A stretch of 64,000 nucleotides of DNA from assembly GCA_947044405.1 (NCBI GenBank), contig CAMRHE010000330.1, positions 682,001-746,000 on the forward strand. The letters are read 5' to 3'. This DNA comes from Leptodactylus fallax (Eukaryota; Chordata; Amphibia; Anura; Leptodactylidae). The notes beneath the pieces were generated by a model. That model ran no database searches. It was not told where the DNA came from and worked only from the letters and a program-made list of their open reading frames with translations. The position numbers and the translations under genes are program-made. Shown piece by piece: positions 1-11,595 of the stretch (position 1 is the first letter of the stretch; each line of letters starts with the position of its first letter).

Positions 1-164
1 GGCTTTAAGCTGCCCATAGACAAGATAAAATTCTAGTTGAAGATTTAATGAAAAATGTTTGCTATAGCTGATGGAAAACTTCCACTTGTCAGACAAAAAA
101 AAAAAAAAAAATCTATTTTTTTTTTTTTTTGAACGATCGGCCAAATTGAGATGGAGGAATATAC

Positions 165-320
165 CTGAATGGGTGGTTTCATGCATAGATTCATATTCTG
201 AGTTTCCCAGAGCTATCGTATTCATATCTGTTTGGTCTGTCACAGAAACTGATGGAGACTGGTCTTGTGTTAGCACAGCATTGTGTCCTTTCTGCTCATC
301 ATCACCATTGTTATCCAGCA
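165..320 (-). CDS. larp4b: larp4b internal exon, acidic linker
   Basis: Read on the minus strand, this is a 156-base open exon. It is preceded by a pyrimidine-rich tract and acceptor (CCCCTCATAG) and followed by a donor (CAG|GTATAT). It encodes about 52 acidic and polar residues, including DNNGDDEQKGHN and DMNTIALGNSEYES. The second segment corresponds to the conserved 'ADMNALALGPSEY' region that I recall upstream of the La motif of LARP4B. The first two bases complete a valine codon begun by the single G that ends the 3,483-3,627 exon, and the exon itself ends in phase 1. No catalytic residues are expected, because this is a disordered linker. The identification rests on remembered family sequence plus phase agreement with the neighbouring exon. 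Confidence 0.85.
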
Positions 321-3300
321 CTATGAGGGGAAAAATATATACAGGTTACACTATAGAGTAGATATATCCCGTAGTTACATATATGCATACAGTATATCAA
401 TATTAACGGCAGAAGTCAACAATCTGTGCCGAATTACAGGAGTATTCCCATGTAGGCATTTATGGCGATATCCATAGGATTTGCCAGAAATGTCTGACAG
501 ATGTGGGTCTCTCCTCTGAGACTCTCATCCATCTTGAGAACAGGACTGCTTGCTCAGCTTTTTTTGGAAGTAAATGGATTGCCTCACACATGCATGTCCC
601 TCTATCACTTGTGGCTGTAAATAAGGCACTGTTTTCGAGATAGACAAGGGTCCCAGAGGTAAGACTGCATCTGTCAGGCATTTATAGCATATCCTATAAA
701 TATTCAAGGGGTGCTTCAGGACTATGGTACTGAGCACCTATCCTTAGGATTGGCCACCAATATCAGATTAATGGGGCTCAGAGTCTCAGCATCCCTACTG
801 ATCAGCTGCTTCCAGTTTTGAGACCACTGACATCACGTTCATTGGTCATATGGACATGAAGAAGCTTAGTCTCATTCAGAAGAAAAAGGATAAATCTGCA
901 ATACCAGGTACAGCGGCTATGTAATGTATGGCTCTGTGCTGGTATTTCGTGAAGTGGCTACAGCACTCACCCAAAAGGAGTGGCCTCTTCAAATAGGTGG
1001 ACAGTCCACAACCAATCGGGTATGGAAGTCCTTTCCTAAGATTAGGTCACCAATATAGTCTGGGAAAAGCCATCTGAATACACCAAACCAGGCTAAACAA
1101 TGTATTCTTGCACTTCGGGGAAGTTTAAGACCCACTAGAACATTCCCCATGCTGCCTGTAAATAATACCTTACCAGACATTGGCTGAACACTAATAGCTC
1201 AAAGTGTGAAAACTCTAGCAAGTAGCCACTTAAAGGGATTTTCCAATACTCACATATTTAGGAATATGTGATCAGTGGAGGCTGGATACTCAGGACCCCC
1301 CACAGATCAGCTGCTTGAAAAGGATGCAGCATTTGGTTGAGCACTACAGCCTCTTCCCCAAATACAGTGCTGTACACCGTGTAGGGGCTGTGCTTGGTAT
1401 TGCAGCTCAGCCCCAGTCACCTTAATGGGGCTAAGCTGCTATGGTACTATGCGACTGATGTCATCTGCACTGGGAAGTGACTGCAGCAGTTGAGAGTACC
1501 GAAGCCCCTCTAAACATCCAGTCTGTGAAGGTACGGGGTGTAATAATATGCTAATCATATACTGATGACCTATCCAAAAAAATAGATAAATATGCAAGTC
1601 CCAGAAAACCCCTTTAAACAAATAGGTAATCACTTAATGCACCGCTGTGCCAAGCCTGCCAGAGCAAGAACCACTTTTCCCAAAACCTCACCTCACTAAT
1701 AGAAAGTATATCACTAAGTCGGGGACCTCTCTCAATGATGTTTATATCCTATCACAGGTCTGCATTATCCTTATGAATAACCCCCTTTAAAAGAGGACCT
1801 TTCATGTCCTTATGCACATGTGGTTTTATATACTGCTAGAAAGCAGACAGTGCTCTGAATTCAGTGCACTGTCGGCTTTCCCGTTACGTGCCCCGGGGCT
1901 GGAGATAAAAATACAATTCCGACATAGCTGAAATTATCTGCTACAGATCTGTCATAAACCAGTGGTGAGATCTAGGTTTATACTTAGGATTGTAAAGAAT
2001 AAAACCTGCATCAAAATTCTTAAAAACATTTGCAACATACATTACCGGTATGGATCTAAAACCTGCGTTTTTCCTCCGCTATCTATGAATACTATCATTA
2101 ATAACACTGTACAAGACTTAAATTAAAGGATTTGAAGTTAAATCTATATGAAATGTATATTTGTCTATATATAGTTTTATAAAAATGTGTATATGGATGC
2201 AGATAGGCCTAACAGTTTATTATAACAATAGGAGACAGGACCCTGCTTAAATGATCTTATAGTCTAATGGGATTGGGGTTGGAGATAAGAGGTGGGGGTA
2301 GTGCAAGCTGTAGATGGGATCAGATAAGGAAGAACGGAAAAGACAGTCATGGCAGCTTATATGCAAGAAGATAAATTTATTGTTGGGTCTTAGAAGTAGG
2401 AGTGTTGGACGGCTTAGACCATTCAATTCCAAAAAGGGAAAACTGTGGGTCGGTAGGGACTGTCGACCGAGAATATTTGTGACACATTTTTGTGACTTTG
2501 TAATTTTACACAACTTCGGCTGGATTCACACCAACGTTCGCACTCCGTTTGGGGTTTCCGTCCCCGAATGCGCTTGAAAAATGCGGAGAAAAAAGTCCTG
2601 GGGTCCGTGGGTAACCTCTTTTTAAGTGGATTAGGTTTCCGTTTTTCAGGTCCCTAAGCGGATCCAAAGAACGGAAAGCCGAACGCTAGTGTGAACCTAG
2701 AGTTACTCCACTTTTCAAAACTGCGAGGAAAAGTGAGCCTGGACAGCTTGAACGGATATACACCAGATAAATCAATTGCCATATTTGCAAAAATTGTTGC
2801 AGTAGGGGGATGGTGCAGAAAGTAGAGTAAAGGGACCTATGAGAGGGGCTGACATTCAGGGCAACGAACGTTTCTAGAAACACTAGTTGCATATAATAAC
2901 CCTGTCTAATAGTGCTGTCGATCAGCTGACCAGTGAGCAAACACTGGGTTGACTGATAGCATCTTTTATACAGGATATAATATGACTATACAGGGCGATG
3001 TGCTACGATAGTCAATGCAGCCGAATGGGGGAGAAACATTGGCACTAGAGATTGTGCTTTCCCATTCAGTTTGCATCAGCCTGTGTAGTAAGGCCATTGT
3101 AAACAAGCGCTGATCAAAATTTTTCTCTCATTGATCGGTACTGCAAGGGCCAAGATCTGGCTGTGTAATACAGCCTTAACTTATCAGGCCAGAAGCCTTA
3201 GACTTGGACGCACCAGGTTTATGAAATATTCTGTAACGCTGCCTAAAGATGGCTCAAATACAGCAATACTGACTACAGCAAAACTGACGCCCCTCGTGAT

Positions 3301-3413
3301 AAACACCCCCTCCCCACTGTGCCTCCACATACAAATTTATTTGTCAATATAAGTCTATGGCCAATGGTTTATAGATGCGTACACCGGCCCCGTGCAAAGG
3401 TTTTGACAAACAC

Positions 3414-3449
<36 letters not shown>

Positions 3450-3482
3450 TTGTAGTTGAGACTGGGTCAGTAAAGTCTGTAC
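321..3482 (-). other. larp4b intron with interspersed repeats
   Basis: No coding signal is visible in this 3.2 kb intron. It contains copies of a frequent interspersed repeat with 'gatgacctatcc..aggatagg' and 'gctgcaataccaagcacagcccc' elements (about 500-840 and 1,240-1,620). A second repeat at about 1,793-1,930 ('cctttcatgtcc..tatactgctagaaagc') recurs at about 14,120-14,480. A run of about 27 A at 3,420-3,447 sits just 3' of the PAM2w exon. Poly(A) and poly(T) runs also flank the acidic exon at about 97-130. Confidence 0.7.
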
Positions 3483-3627
3483 CTTTGGAGGAATCAGGAG
3501 GCTCATCAGGCAGCTCTTCCCAGGTTTGACCAACTGTTCCGTCAGTAGCGCCCCCTGCTTCCACATGTAACATGTGATTCCCCCATACTTTAGCATTGGG
3601 GTTTAATTCTGAAACCTTTGCTGATTC
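3483..3627 (-). CDS. larp4b: larp4b exon encoding the PABP-binding PAM2w motif
   Basis: On the minus strand the exon lies between an acceptor (TTATTTTTCAG) and a donor (CCAAAG|GTACAG). It is 145 bases long, with 48 codons plus one base. It begins ESAKVSELNPNAKVWG and continues with NHMLHVEAGG and QTWEELPDEPPDSSK. LNPNAKVWG is the variant PAM2 motif (PAM2w, with tryptophan in place of the usual phenylalanine) of LARP4 and LARP4B. In this family the motif contacts the MLLE domain of cytoplasmic poly(A)-binding protein. The exon starts in phase 0, so it accepts either the short start exon at 14,678 or the giant exon ending at 6,415. Reading past the donor runs into a poly(A) tract and then a stop, as expected for intron sequence. 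Confidence 0.93.
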
Positions 3628-3919
3628 CTGAAAAATAAAAAAAGATTTAAGTCTAAGATTACGTCCTAAATGGTGAAAAGCTGATTTTTAAACAAAAAGA
3701 TGATCTGAAGACTACAACACTTTGTCCTCAAGCTCCTCATACAGTGTGATTTAAGGTAGAAAAGAAAAATAAAAAAGCTAAAGTTTAGGCAAAGCTATTA
3801 CAACATGGGACAGATTGCTAGAGTTTTATAAGAAAATAGCCAGTAAATCTTGTCATTTATTCAGTTGAAGTTTTCCAGGATGGAAAGGTCATCATTATGT
3901 GATAGGGGAGGTTCTGACA

Positions 3920-4273
3920 CTAAGGGTATGTTCACACTGAGTTTTTTGCAAGCTGATTTAGAAGTGGAATCCACCTCAAAAAATGCCTCCCATTCATTTC
4001 AATGGGAGTCAGTAGCAGCTGACCTATCTTAAGGCGGATTCTGCCTTCAAAAGACCCATTGAAATCAGTAGGGAGTTGGAAAAAAAAAAAAAAGCAACGC
4101 AATTTTTTTATGCGGTTTTTGATGCGTTTTTTTCAGAAACCACATCAAAAACCGCTAGCACTTTTTCAAAAGGAAGTTTCCAGGTCCATACAGTTTGCTG
4201 GAGCAAAAAAACCCGCAACAAAAATTGCGACAAAAAGCTCATGTAAAAAAAGAAGGTGTAAATAAATAAATAA

Positions 4274-4314
<41 letters not shown>

Positions 4315-4375
4315 TCCTATTTCCTGAAGCAGATTTTTTCAGCCTACAAAAAACTCCATGTGAACATACCCTTAG
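3920..4375. mobile_element. palindromic MITE, TA-flanked, with internal microsatellite
   Basis: The left end reads ctaagggtatgttcacac and the right end tgtgaacatacccttag, so the termini are perfect inverted repeats of about 17 bases. Internal text such as 'caatgggagtcagtagcagc' and 'caaaaaacc' is also partly self-complementary. A second, shorter element with the same right end (ggctgtgttcacatgg..acgtgtgaacataccctaagg) abuts it at about 4,376-4,520. It has no coding capacity. The TA next to each end would suit a Tc1/mariner-type MITE, but the superfamily is uncertain. Confidence 0.65.
4259..4311. repeat. (AAAT)n followed by (TA)n microsatellite
   Basis: Five or so AAAT units run directly into about 16 TA dinucleotides (4,279-4,311), inside the palindromic element described above. 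Confidence 0.95.
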
Positions 4376-6414
4376 GCTGTGTTCACATGGAAGAATTTGC
4401 CCCGGAATGGCTTTCAATGGGAGGCAGAGATCGTAGCGGCTCGAGACTCCCTGCTTATTAGCCCCATTCATCCGAGTCTAATCAGCAGCGGGATGCCGCG
4501 ACGTGTGAACATACCCTAAGGACCACCAGAGATCAGATGCCATAGCCAACTGCTGTATTCTACACTAGCACAGCGCCTCACGTATTGTAGGGGCTGTATT
4601 TGGTATTGCAGCTCAGTTTCATTCACTTGAATCGAAATGAAAGCTGCAGTACCATGTGGTTGATGAATAATGTTATTGACATAGGGAAGAGGCCGCAGCA
4701 CTTGTGGGTTCCACAGCCTCTTCAAAACTGATCAGTCGGGGTCCCGGGTGTTGCACTACTAGTGTTTATATATTGATGACCTAGCCTAAGGATAGGACAT
4801 CAATATTTAAAAGGAATGAATCAATTTTACTTCCTAAAAGCAGAAAATAAATATACTTTTTTTAATCTCTTTATTTTGTGATTATGGGGGTGGCCATCTT
4901 GTCTAAGGTTTCTCCTCTGACTTAACTTCCTTTAGTGATCTGCTTTGCAGTGTAGTCATGGGTAAAGGCTGGTGTCTGGATCCTACTCACTGAGGTCTAT
5001 GGGAGAGTTTTCTAGGCATGCTCTGTGCAAAGAGGAGGAGTAGATAAGCGGTGACACCTATTCTCAGTAGTGGATGCAATGATGTGTCACCATGGGTTTT
5101 ATCTGTATAGGCGTGAACTTGTATGGTGACCCTGTCTGTCTTGTTTGTGATGTAAATGAGGTCACTGCTACAATGAAAACGTTACAGAATCGACAGGTAT
5201 GAGGCTGCAGTCAGGCTTCAGTGGACAGAGTCAACATAGCAGAATATTATACTTAGTGACATGGAAAATTGAAAAAAAAAATTTTTTTGATGACACGCCC
5301 CCTTAAAGTCCCACAAAACCCCTTTAAACCTCTTCATTCTGGGCTGAGTCTCCAGTCGGCGGGTCTACTCCAGTGGTTACTAGCACAATCATACAGGTTA
5401 GTTATATAGAACATTTTCCCACAAAACTATATCAATCCACACGGCTTCTCTGGCTCTATAAATGTGGCCTTAAAAGCACACGGGAATTTTTTTCAATGTG
5501 AAAGATTTCCTTTAAATACCAGTATATAAGGTTCCTAATTATGAAACATAATTATAGTTATGGAACGTAAAACAGATCCACCTGACAACACAGCAGCTGT
5601 TAATACATAGTGCCGCCATCACATTCCAAATGTGCTAGCACAAATTACATAGTACAGCCACACAGTATTATTATCCAAATGAGATTTGGCCTTTAAGTCC
5701 ATTTCATTACAGTAGGCGTCTCACTATGGTGCTGCAATCTCTACCTACAAGTGGGGCAGATGACACCGATACTGAGAGCAAAGTATGATAGTGACCGTCC
5801 CATGGCACTGAAATCCTCAATTTAATAAAAAACATTCTGAAGGTTAGATAAGGCTCAGAATGGCTTTAAAGAGAATGTGTCACTGGAAAATAACCAAGTG
5901 TTATGTTAAAGCATATTGAAGATTTTTTTTTTTAATTTTTCATATCACCATTTACATTAAAACAAAAATCTAAATCCTGCAATTTTCACTCTGACCTAAT
6001 AACAGCAATTATTTGCAGCAGTCACCACATTTAGTTCACACATAGGATTACAATAGATCCACTACTGATAACAGATGATGTCACAGCTCAGCTTATCTAC
6101 TGTTCCTTACTTAACTCAAATTCAGGTCCCCACTCCCTACAGCAAGACCCCACCCCAGCCAATGTCAGCAATGAGAACCACCCTGGTGGATTAGTGTAGC
6201 AAACATCCCCATGCCCACCCAAGGGGGAGGGGGGAGAAACAATAAGAAAAAAGGAAGCCTATATTGAATAGTGGCTGCTCCTGATGCATGCACAGCTCTC
6301 AAACCTGGGGGAGAATACCTCCACTTCACTGCAAACATACCCAATGCCCAATCTATGCAAAACAGAGAATAATTCGAGTACCCAACAAAACTAGTAATAA
6401 AAGCAACAACTTAC

Positions 6415-9400
6415 AGATTCACCATTAATCTCAGGCCAACCCCAAATGCTTCTGCTTTCTGGTACCAGTAGCTGAAACGCATATTTCCCTGAGCTGATGT
6501 CAGAAACCTCCAGATTTTCATCAATGCACTGGTACGGCTGGTTACAAGTTGGGTCGCCTGATGCAGAGTCACACCATAAGTAATCCACTTTATAGTCCGG
6601 CCTGACCAAGAGATGTTCTCCTGATAATACACAGGATAGTGGAAAAGTCTGCTCATCTTCACACAGATCCTTGCTCTTATTTTGAGATTCTCTAAGGAGA
6701 TCCTGCATTAAATCGAGTACGCACTCCTCATTACTCTGTTCAGACTCTCTACAATCTGTAAAATCAGTGGACAGTGTGTGAATCTCATATGATGGAGTGG
6801 CAGCATACTGATCAACCTGGTCGTCTTCGTAATTGGCACCAAAGTCATGAAGGTCATTCATTTTACTAAATTCTGAGAGACCAGGGTCTACATCTTGGCA
6901 AAAATCTGTACATCCACCTTCATCAAAATGACCACGTGAGGCATGCGACAGGAATAGGACCTCATTGTTTTGCATGGGGTTGTCCTGCAACTGGTCGGAG
7001 TCATCTGCAACTTCATTTTCCAAGCAACAGTCGTAACTTAATTCACTATTGGTGGCATTTAAGACAGGACTGGCAGGTTTTTTGGGTACTATGTCCTCAG
7101 AACCAGAAGTATTCTTCAGTTCTGGAAAATCATTAACAGGAGACATGTTAAAATATTCAACCATAGGGGATGCCCCATTTTTGGGACTTTCTAAGCCCAT
7201 GATAATGTTCTGCTTTGCACATGAAAGATCAGAAGACATGTCATCCATTACATAAGATTTCACAGCTTCTAACACAGCAGTGGGGTCACTGGATTCAGCA
7301 TCTTCTATAGGAGATGAACCATTCCTGAGCTCAGAGTCTGCCTCAAACCCTCCATATTGAGGAGTCCTGGACAAGACGCTTTCAACACAATCCATTACAT
7401 CAACGCAACTCTCAGAAGAATTTCTCTCTTCAGAATTGTCCAGCTTTTGGTATAACCTTAAAGTTTCACCAGTTGTAATTTTGCCGACTCCTCCTTTGAT
7501 CGTGTAATTTTGTTTCGCAAGATTTTCATCCCAAAAGTGTCCATTACATTGGTCACCAGTCACATCACCATTCAAGCCATCATGGACAGTAGGTGGCACA
7601 TCTCTGCCATATTGTAAATCAACTAAATCTTTTAAATTGCTGTTCTTGTTGCAATATACAATCCAGTCTTCTTCGGAGGGCTCACTAGAGACTTGCAAGT
7701 CATGGATAACATGACCACCCACTTGTTCTTCCAAGAGAGCAACTTCATGATTTGTATTAAAATCTAGGTCTGGAGTGTCACATACGCTTTCATTATGCAT
7801 TTCATTGGTCCCATCAGACTTCTGGATGGAGTAATCAGATGTAGTTGTTGAGTCCTCCTTACAAAGCGACGGGCTAGTAAATGGCAGGTGAGCTTCGGCA
7901 TCATTGGATTGCTTCTCTTTTTCATCTAGTACTAGCAAAGTGGAAATATCAACCATGGTTTCAGGCAGACATTGTCCATGCGAAGAAAGAAAACCAAAGA
8001 TTGATTCTTGGGGTGTTTCGGCACAAGAAGGACCAGAAGTCAAGTCATCCATTACACAAGTTTTTATAGTTTCTAACATAGTAGAAGAGTTACAGTTTTC
8101 AGCAGCTTTTATATGAGATGAACCATTTCTGGGGTCAGAGTCTGCCCCAAACCCTCCATATTGAGGTGTCCCGGAGGAGACTTTTTCGACACATTCCACT
8201 ACTACGGACTGAACTTTTTCATTACAACCCTCAGATGAATGCCTCTCTTTAGGATAGTCCAGCTTCTGGTATAACTCTGAGGCTCCAGTAGTCATATTAT
8301 TGCTAACTTCTCCATTGATACTGTGATTTTGTTTCTGAAGATTTTCATAGCAAATGACTCCAGTCATATCCCCATCCAAGCTATTATAGAATTCCTCCAA
8401 ATCAGGTGGCACATCCCCACTGTTTTGTAAATCAACTGAATCTTCTACAATAATGTTCCTATTGTGGTATACAATGGAATTTTCTTCAGAGGGCTCACTA
8501 GAGACCTGCAAATCGTGATCATCCGCCTGTTCTTCCAAGAAAGGAACATCATGATTTGTATTAAAATCTATGACTGGAGTGTAACACACGCTTTCATCAT
8601 GCGATTCCTTGGTCCCATCAGACTTTTGGATGGAGAAATCAGATGTAGTTGTTGGGTTTACCTCAAAAAGCAATGGTTTAGCAATTGACAGTTCAGCTTG
8701 GTCATCACTGGGTTGCTTCTCTTCTTCATGTAGTAATAGCAAAGCAGAAATATCAACCATGGTTTCAGGTAAACATTGTCCACGTGGAGTAAGAAAACGA
8801 AAGCTGGATTCTTGGGTTCGATTTGCACAAGGAGGGCCAGAAGTCAAGTCATCCATTATACAAGATTCTACAGCTTCTAATACACTAGTGGGGTCATTGC
8901 TTTCAGCATCTTCTATACAAGATGAAATATATCTGAGGTCAGAGTCTGCCTCAAACCCTTCATATGGAGGAGTTATGGACAAGACTTTTTCAACGCAATC
9001 TACTACATCCGATTGATCATGATCATCATCACCACCATCATCATCATCGCAACTCTCAAAAGAATCTCTCTCTCTAGTATTGTCCAGATTTTGGTATAAC
9101 CCTGAGGTTTCAGTAGTTGTATTTTTTCTAACTTCTCCATTGAAACTGTGATTTTGTTTCTCAAGATTTTCATCCCAAATGTCTCCAATACAATGGCTGT
9201 CAGTCACATCATTCAGACTATTATGTAATTCTTCCACAGCAGGAGACGCATCCAAGCAATTTTTTAAATCAACTAAATCTTCTACAATCATGTTCCCGTG
9301 ATATATAATAGAGTTTTCTTCAGAGGGGACACTAGAGACGCGCAAGTCATCGATAACCCGTTCTTCCAAGAGAGGTGCTTCAAGATTTGCATTAAAATCT

Positions 9401-10752
9401 ATATTTGGAGTGTCACATATGCTTTTATTAAGTGATTTATTGGTCCCATCAAACCTTTGGATGGAGAAATCAGATGTAGTTGTTGGGTCCACCTCACAAA
9501 GGGATGGTTTAGCGAACAGCAGCTCAGCTTGGTCATCATTGGTTTGTGTCTCTTTTTTATCTAGTACTAGCAAAGCAGAATGATCAACCATGTTCTCAGG
9601 TAGACATTGTCCATGGGGATAAAGTAAACCAAAGTTTGATTCTTGGGTTTTACAAGTAATCGAAACATGATCAGCGGGATTTGCAAAACCATTTACAGTT
9701 TCCAGACAAACATCGTTGAAAACAGTATCAGTACATTGGGTCAAGTCTTTGGTTTGAGGCCCAGGTGAGACACATCCTGATGGAACAGTCTGGGGTAAAA
9801 CCTCATCTGAACCAACCACTGTGGATAAGTGATTTGGCACATGACATACATTTTCTATCCCAAGAGTCGGAGAAGATGCGTCACACATACCTTTTGCGGC
9901 AGCTGAAACCTTGCTGGGTGTAGAATCATAATGCTGTCCTGTATGAGCTCTCTCAGAAAGGTCTTCAATGATATCGTCATCATCTACTAAACAAATGCTG
10001 TAGAAGGTGTTAGTCCTCGAATTGTGCTTCACCTCTGCATTGCTTTGAGATGGCGGTTTTTCATTTATTTGTCTTCTTGCAGAACAGAAATCCGATACGC
10101 TTCTATTCTCTGTATTATCAGCATTTTTCCCCTTTTCTCTCTGTGTTAATGACTTCTGCCATGTGGTGTGGCTGTCTTCCAAGTAGTTTGCTTTTAAGGA
10201 AAGAACTTCCTCAGAGTTCTGCTCTGAATTCAGTGACACTTGAGCCTGTGAAGCATGGTCATGCAGAGGCCACGCGGCTACAACTGCAGAGTTCGAGACT
10301 GTACAACTACCTTCATTTGCTATAACTGTGCTTTGGGACTCAGCTCCTTCTTTAGCGTCTACTTCTATCTCCTTTGGTAACTGTTCATATCTGGACAGAC
10401 GATTTATGGCACTGTTTATGGGATGCATCAAGTTCACTGACCTGGTTTTGATCGATCTTTGCACTGGTCCGCTGTGCTCTGTGTTATCCATGCTGTTGTA
10501 AGAGGGATATCGTGGACCCTTAACCAATCCATTACTTGTCGTCCCTGACTTTACAGCAGAGGATGTAGAGTATTCTGACCCAGAGACCGGAACCACGACT
10601 TCAGCCAATGAGTTTTCTCCTGCGTGTGAATCTTGAATTTCATTTTGTGTCGTCGGATTTTTCTCTAAATCTTCATAGGATGTTGAATCGAACAAGCTGG
10701 TCCTTTCAAAGTTTCTGCGTGGGCATAATTCTTTGCTAAAACAGCAACCCAT
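6415..10752 (-). CDS. Giant 1,446-codon exon: lipid-anchored acidic repeat protein, candidate alternative first exon of larp4b
   Basis: One uninterrupted minus-strand reading frame starts at ATG 10,752 in a good context (ACAATGG), with an in-frame TGA 21 codons upstream. It runs 1,446 codons to a consensus donor (GAATCT|GTAAGT after 6,415); reading into the intron adds only seven codons before a stop. The N-terminus MGCCFSKE fits the N-myristoyltransferase signature (Gly2, Ser6), with Cys3 and Cys4 available for palmitoylation. Residues 370-646, 647-914 and 915-1180 are three tandem repeats. Each opens with QES..F..L...GQCLPE.MVD, contains PTTTSD(F/Y)SIQ and SEPSEE, and closes near CVEKVLS..P.Y.GF.ADS and VMDD. 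The remainder is acidic and serine-rich, probably disordered, with a possible folded C-terminus (VDQYAATPSYEIH, VDYLW, SIWGWPEINGES). I do not recognise a homologue. It ends in phase 0, compatible with the larp4b PAM2w exon. Confidence 0.88.
7212..9645 (-). repeat. Three tandem ~0.8 kb coding repeats inside the giant exon
   Basis: Corresponding Gln-Glu-Ser codons start at 9,645, 8,814 and 8,010, giving unit lengths of 831 and 804 bases. The third copy fades at about 7,212. All offsets are multiples of three, so the frame is preserved. The units share whole sentences of DNA, for instance 'cagatgtagttgttg', 'ttcagagggctcactagagac' and 'tggtataac', with scattered differences. Unit 1 alone has an inserted Asp/Gly/His tract (GATGAT-like codons at about 9,010-9,055). 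The pattern suggests serial in-frame duplication followed by divergence. Confidence 0.92.
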
Positions 10753-10821
10753 TGTAAAACCATGCTCTGCCAGTGCCGAGGGCTGATGCTTTAATGAATC
10801 TACTATAGGGAATCAGTACAG
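10753..10821 (-). other. 5' untranslated part of the giant exon (putative)
   Basis: Upstream of the MGCCFS start there are 69 bases to a possible acceptor (CCTCTATCCAG). Read in the giant-exon frame they contain a TGA at the third codon. The phase is such that splicing from the larp4b start exon would hit this stop. This exon therefore needs its own initiation, from a local promoter or from an untranslated upstream exon such as the one ending at 37,416. Confidence 0.45.
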
Positions 10822-11017
10822 CTGGATAGAGGCCACTGCCCACAAGTCAAAAATAGTAACTTCAGGCAGACAAATCAAAACACATGCTATTGTCACTCAA
10901 ATTACAATCCGAGACACTAAGGCCTCTGTATGGAGGAGATTTGCCAAGGCGCAGGCCAACAGCTGCCAAAACCAGAAGGCTACTTGTTTAACTCTTAAGT
11001 GTTAAATTAAAACTGGT

Positions 11018-11039
11018 GGGGGAGGGGAGGGGGATGGGG
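11018..11039 (+). promoter_or_regulatory. G-quadruplex motif near the giant exon
   Basis: Four guanine runs of 5, 4, 5 and 4 bases are separated by loops of one or two bases, which is a textbook quadruplex-forming pattern. It lies about 200 bp upstream of the putative 5' edge of the giant exon, with the G-rich strand being the template strand. It may mark a local promoter, but there is no CpG island here. Confidence 0.4.
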
Positions 11040-11508
11040 TCGGACAGGGTCTTAGGAAACACAAAGCTGAAAATTTCAACAGACCAACTTACACGCACCC
11101 TTAGCCTAATGTTTTACATGTATGGCAATACAGTAATTGGTTGTGTGGGTGTACACATACACTAACAGCAGGAAAAGCTATTTCTGCTACGTGTCACTTT
11201 AAGAGTTAAATCTGGGCCTAGTTTATACTGTATGTGATGTCACATCAGATCAAGGTAACGCTTTCATTGAGAAATTGCACCAAGGCTATTGTTTGTTTAT
11301 GACACCCTCTGAATCAAGTCCTTGAATTTGATATCAAGGTGAAAGGTCACCGAGTGCTTAGTTGAGAAAACAAATGTTGCTAGGAAAACCAGCATAGTGA
11401 CGGACAAACTAATCCTAGTGTGAACAGGATTTATATAAATAAAATAGATAATTACGGAACAGAGCAATGAGAGTATGTGAACATGGGATGGTTTCCTTGT
11501 AGGACTGG

Positions 11509-11595
11509 GATTGGGCCTCTGCGGTCACGAGTCACGCAGCATCGCAACACACTCGTCTATGCGTCACAATGCCACATGACTGCAGAGGCCCAATC
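11509..11595. repeat. Inverted repeat with 14-bp perfect arms
   Basis: The arms gattgggcctctgc (11,509-11,522) and gcagaggcccaatc (11,582-11,595) are exact reverse complements. The spacer is about 59 bp and relatively CpG-rich. It is probably the end structure of a short element. Confidence 0.7.

Larger units (their letters stand above)
3628..6414 (-). other. intron between giant exon and PAM2w exon
   Basis: I see no gene in this stretch. It holds two adjacent palindromic elements at about 3,920-4,520, microsatellites at 4,259-4,311, and a further copy of the common 'cctatcctaaggatagg' repeat at about 4,520-4,810. The rest is ordinary AT-rich intron. I searched it by eye for a small phase 0/0 exon continuing the mammalian LARP4B N-terminus and found none. 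Confidence 0.6.

Noticed and set aside
4166..4471. Minus-strand frame beginning MNGANKQG, as the missing LARP4B exon (which I recall as starting MNG)
   Set aside because: It lies in a palindromic repeat and runs into a TA microsatellite. The resemblance stops after three residues, and there is no suitable splice context.
8609..9016. Plus-strand open frame of 135 codons
   Set aside because: It is antisense to the giant exon. The three-fold coding repeat produces similar antisense frames in each unit.
10773..10821. Giant exon as an ordinary in-line cassette between the start exon and the PAM2w exon
   Set aside because: An in-frame TGA lies near the only plausible acceptor, and the other AG before the ATG gives the wrong phase.
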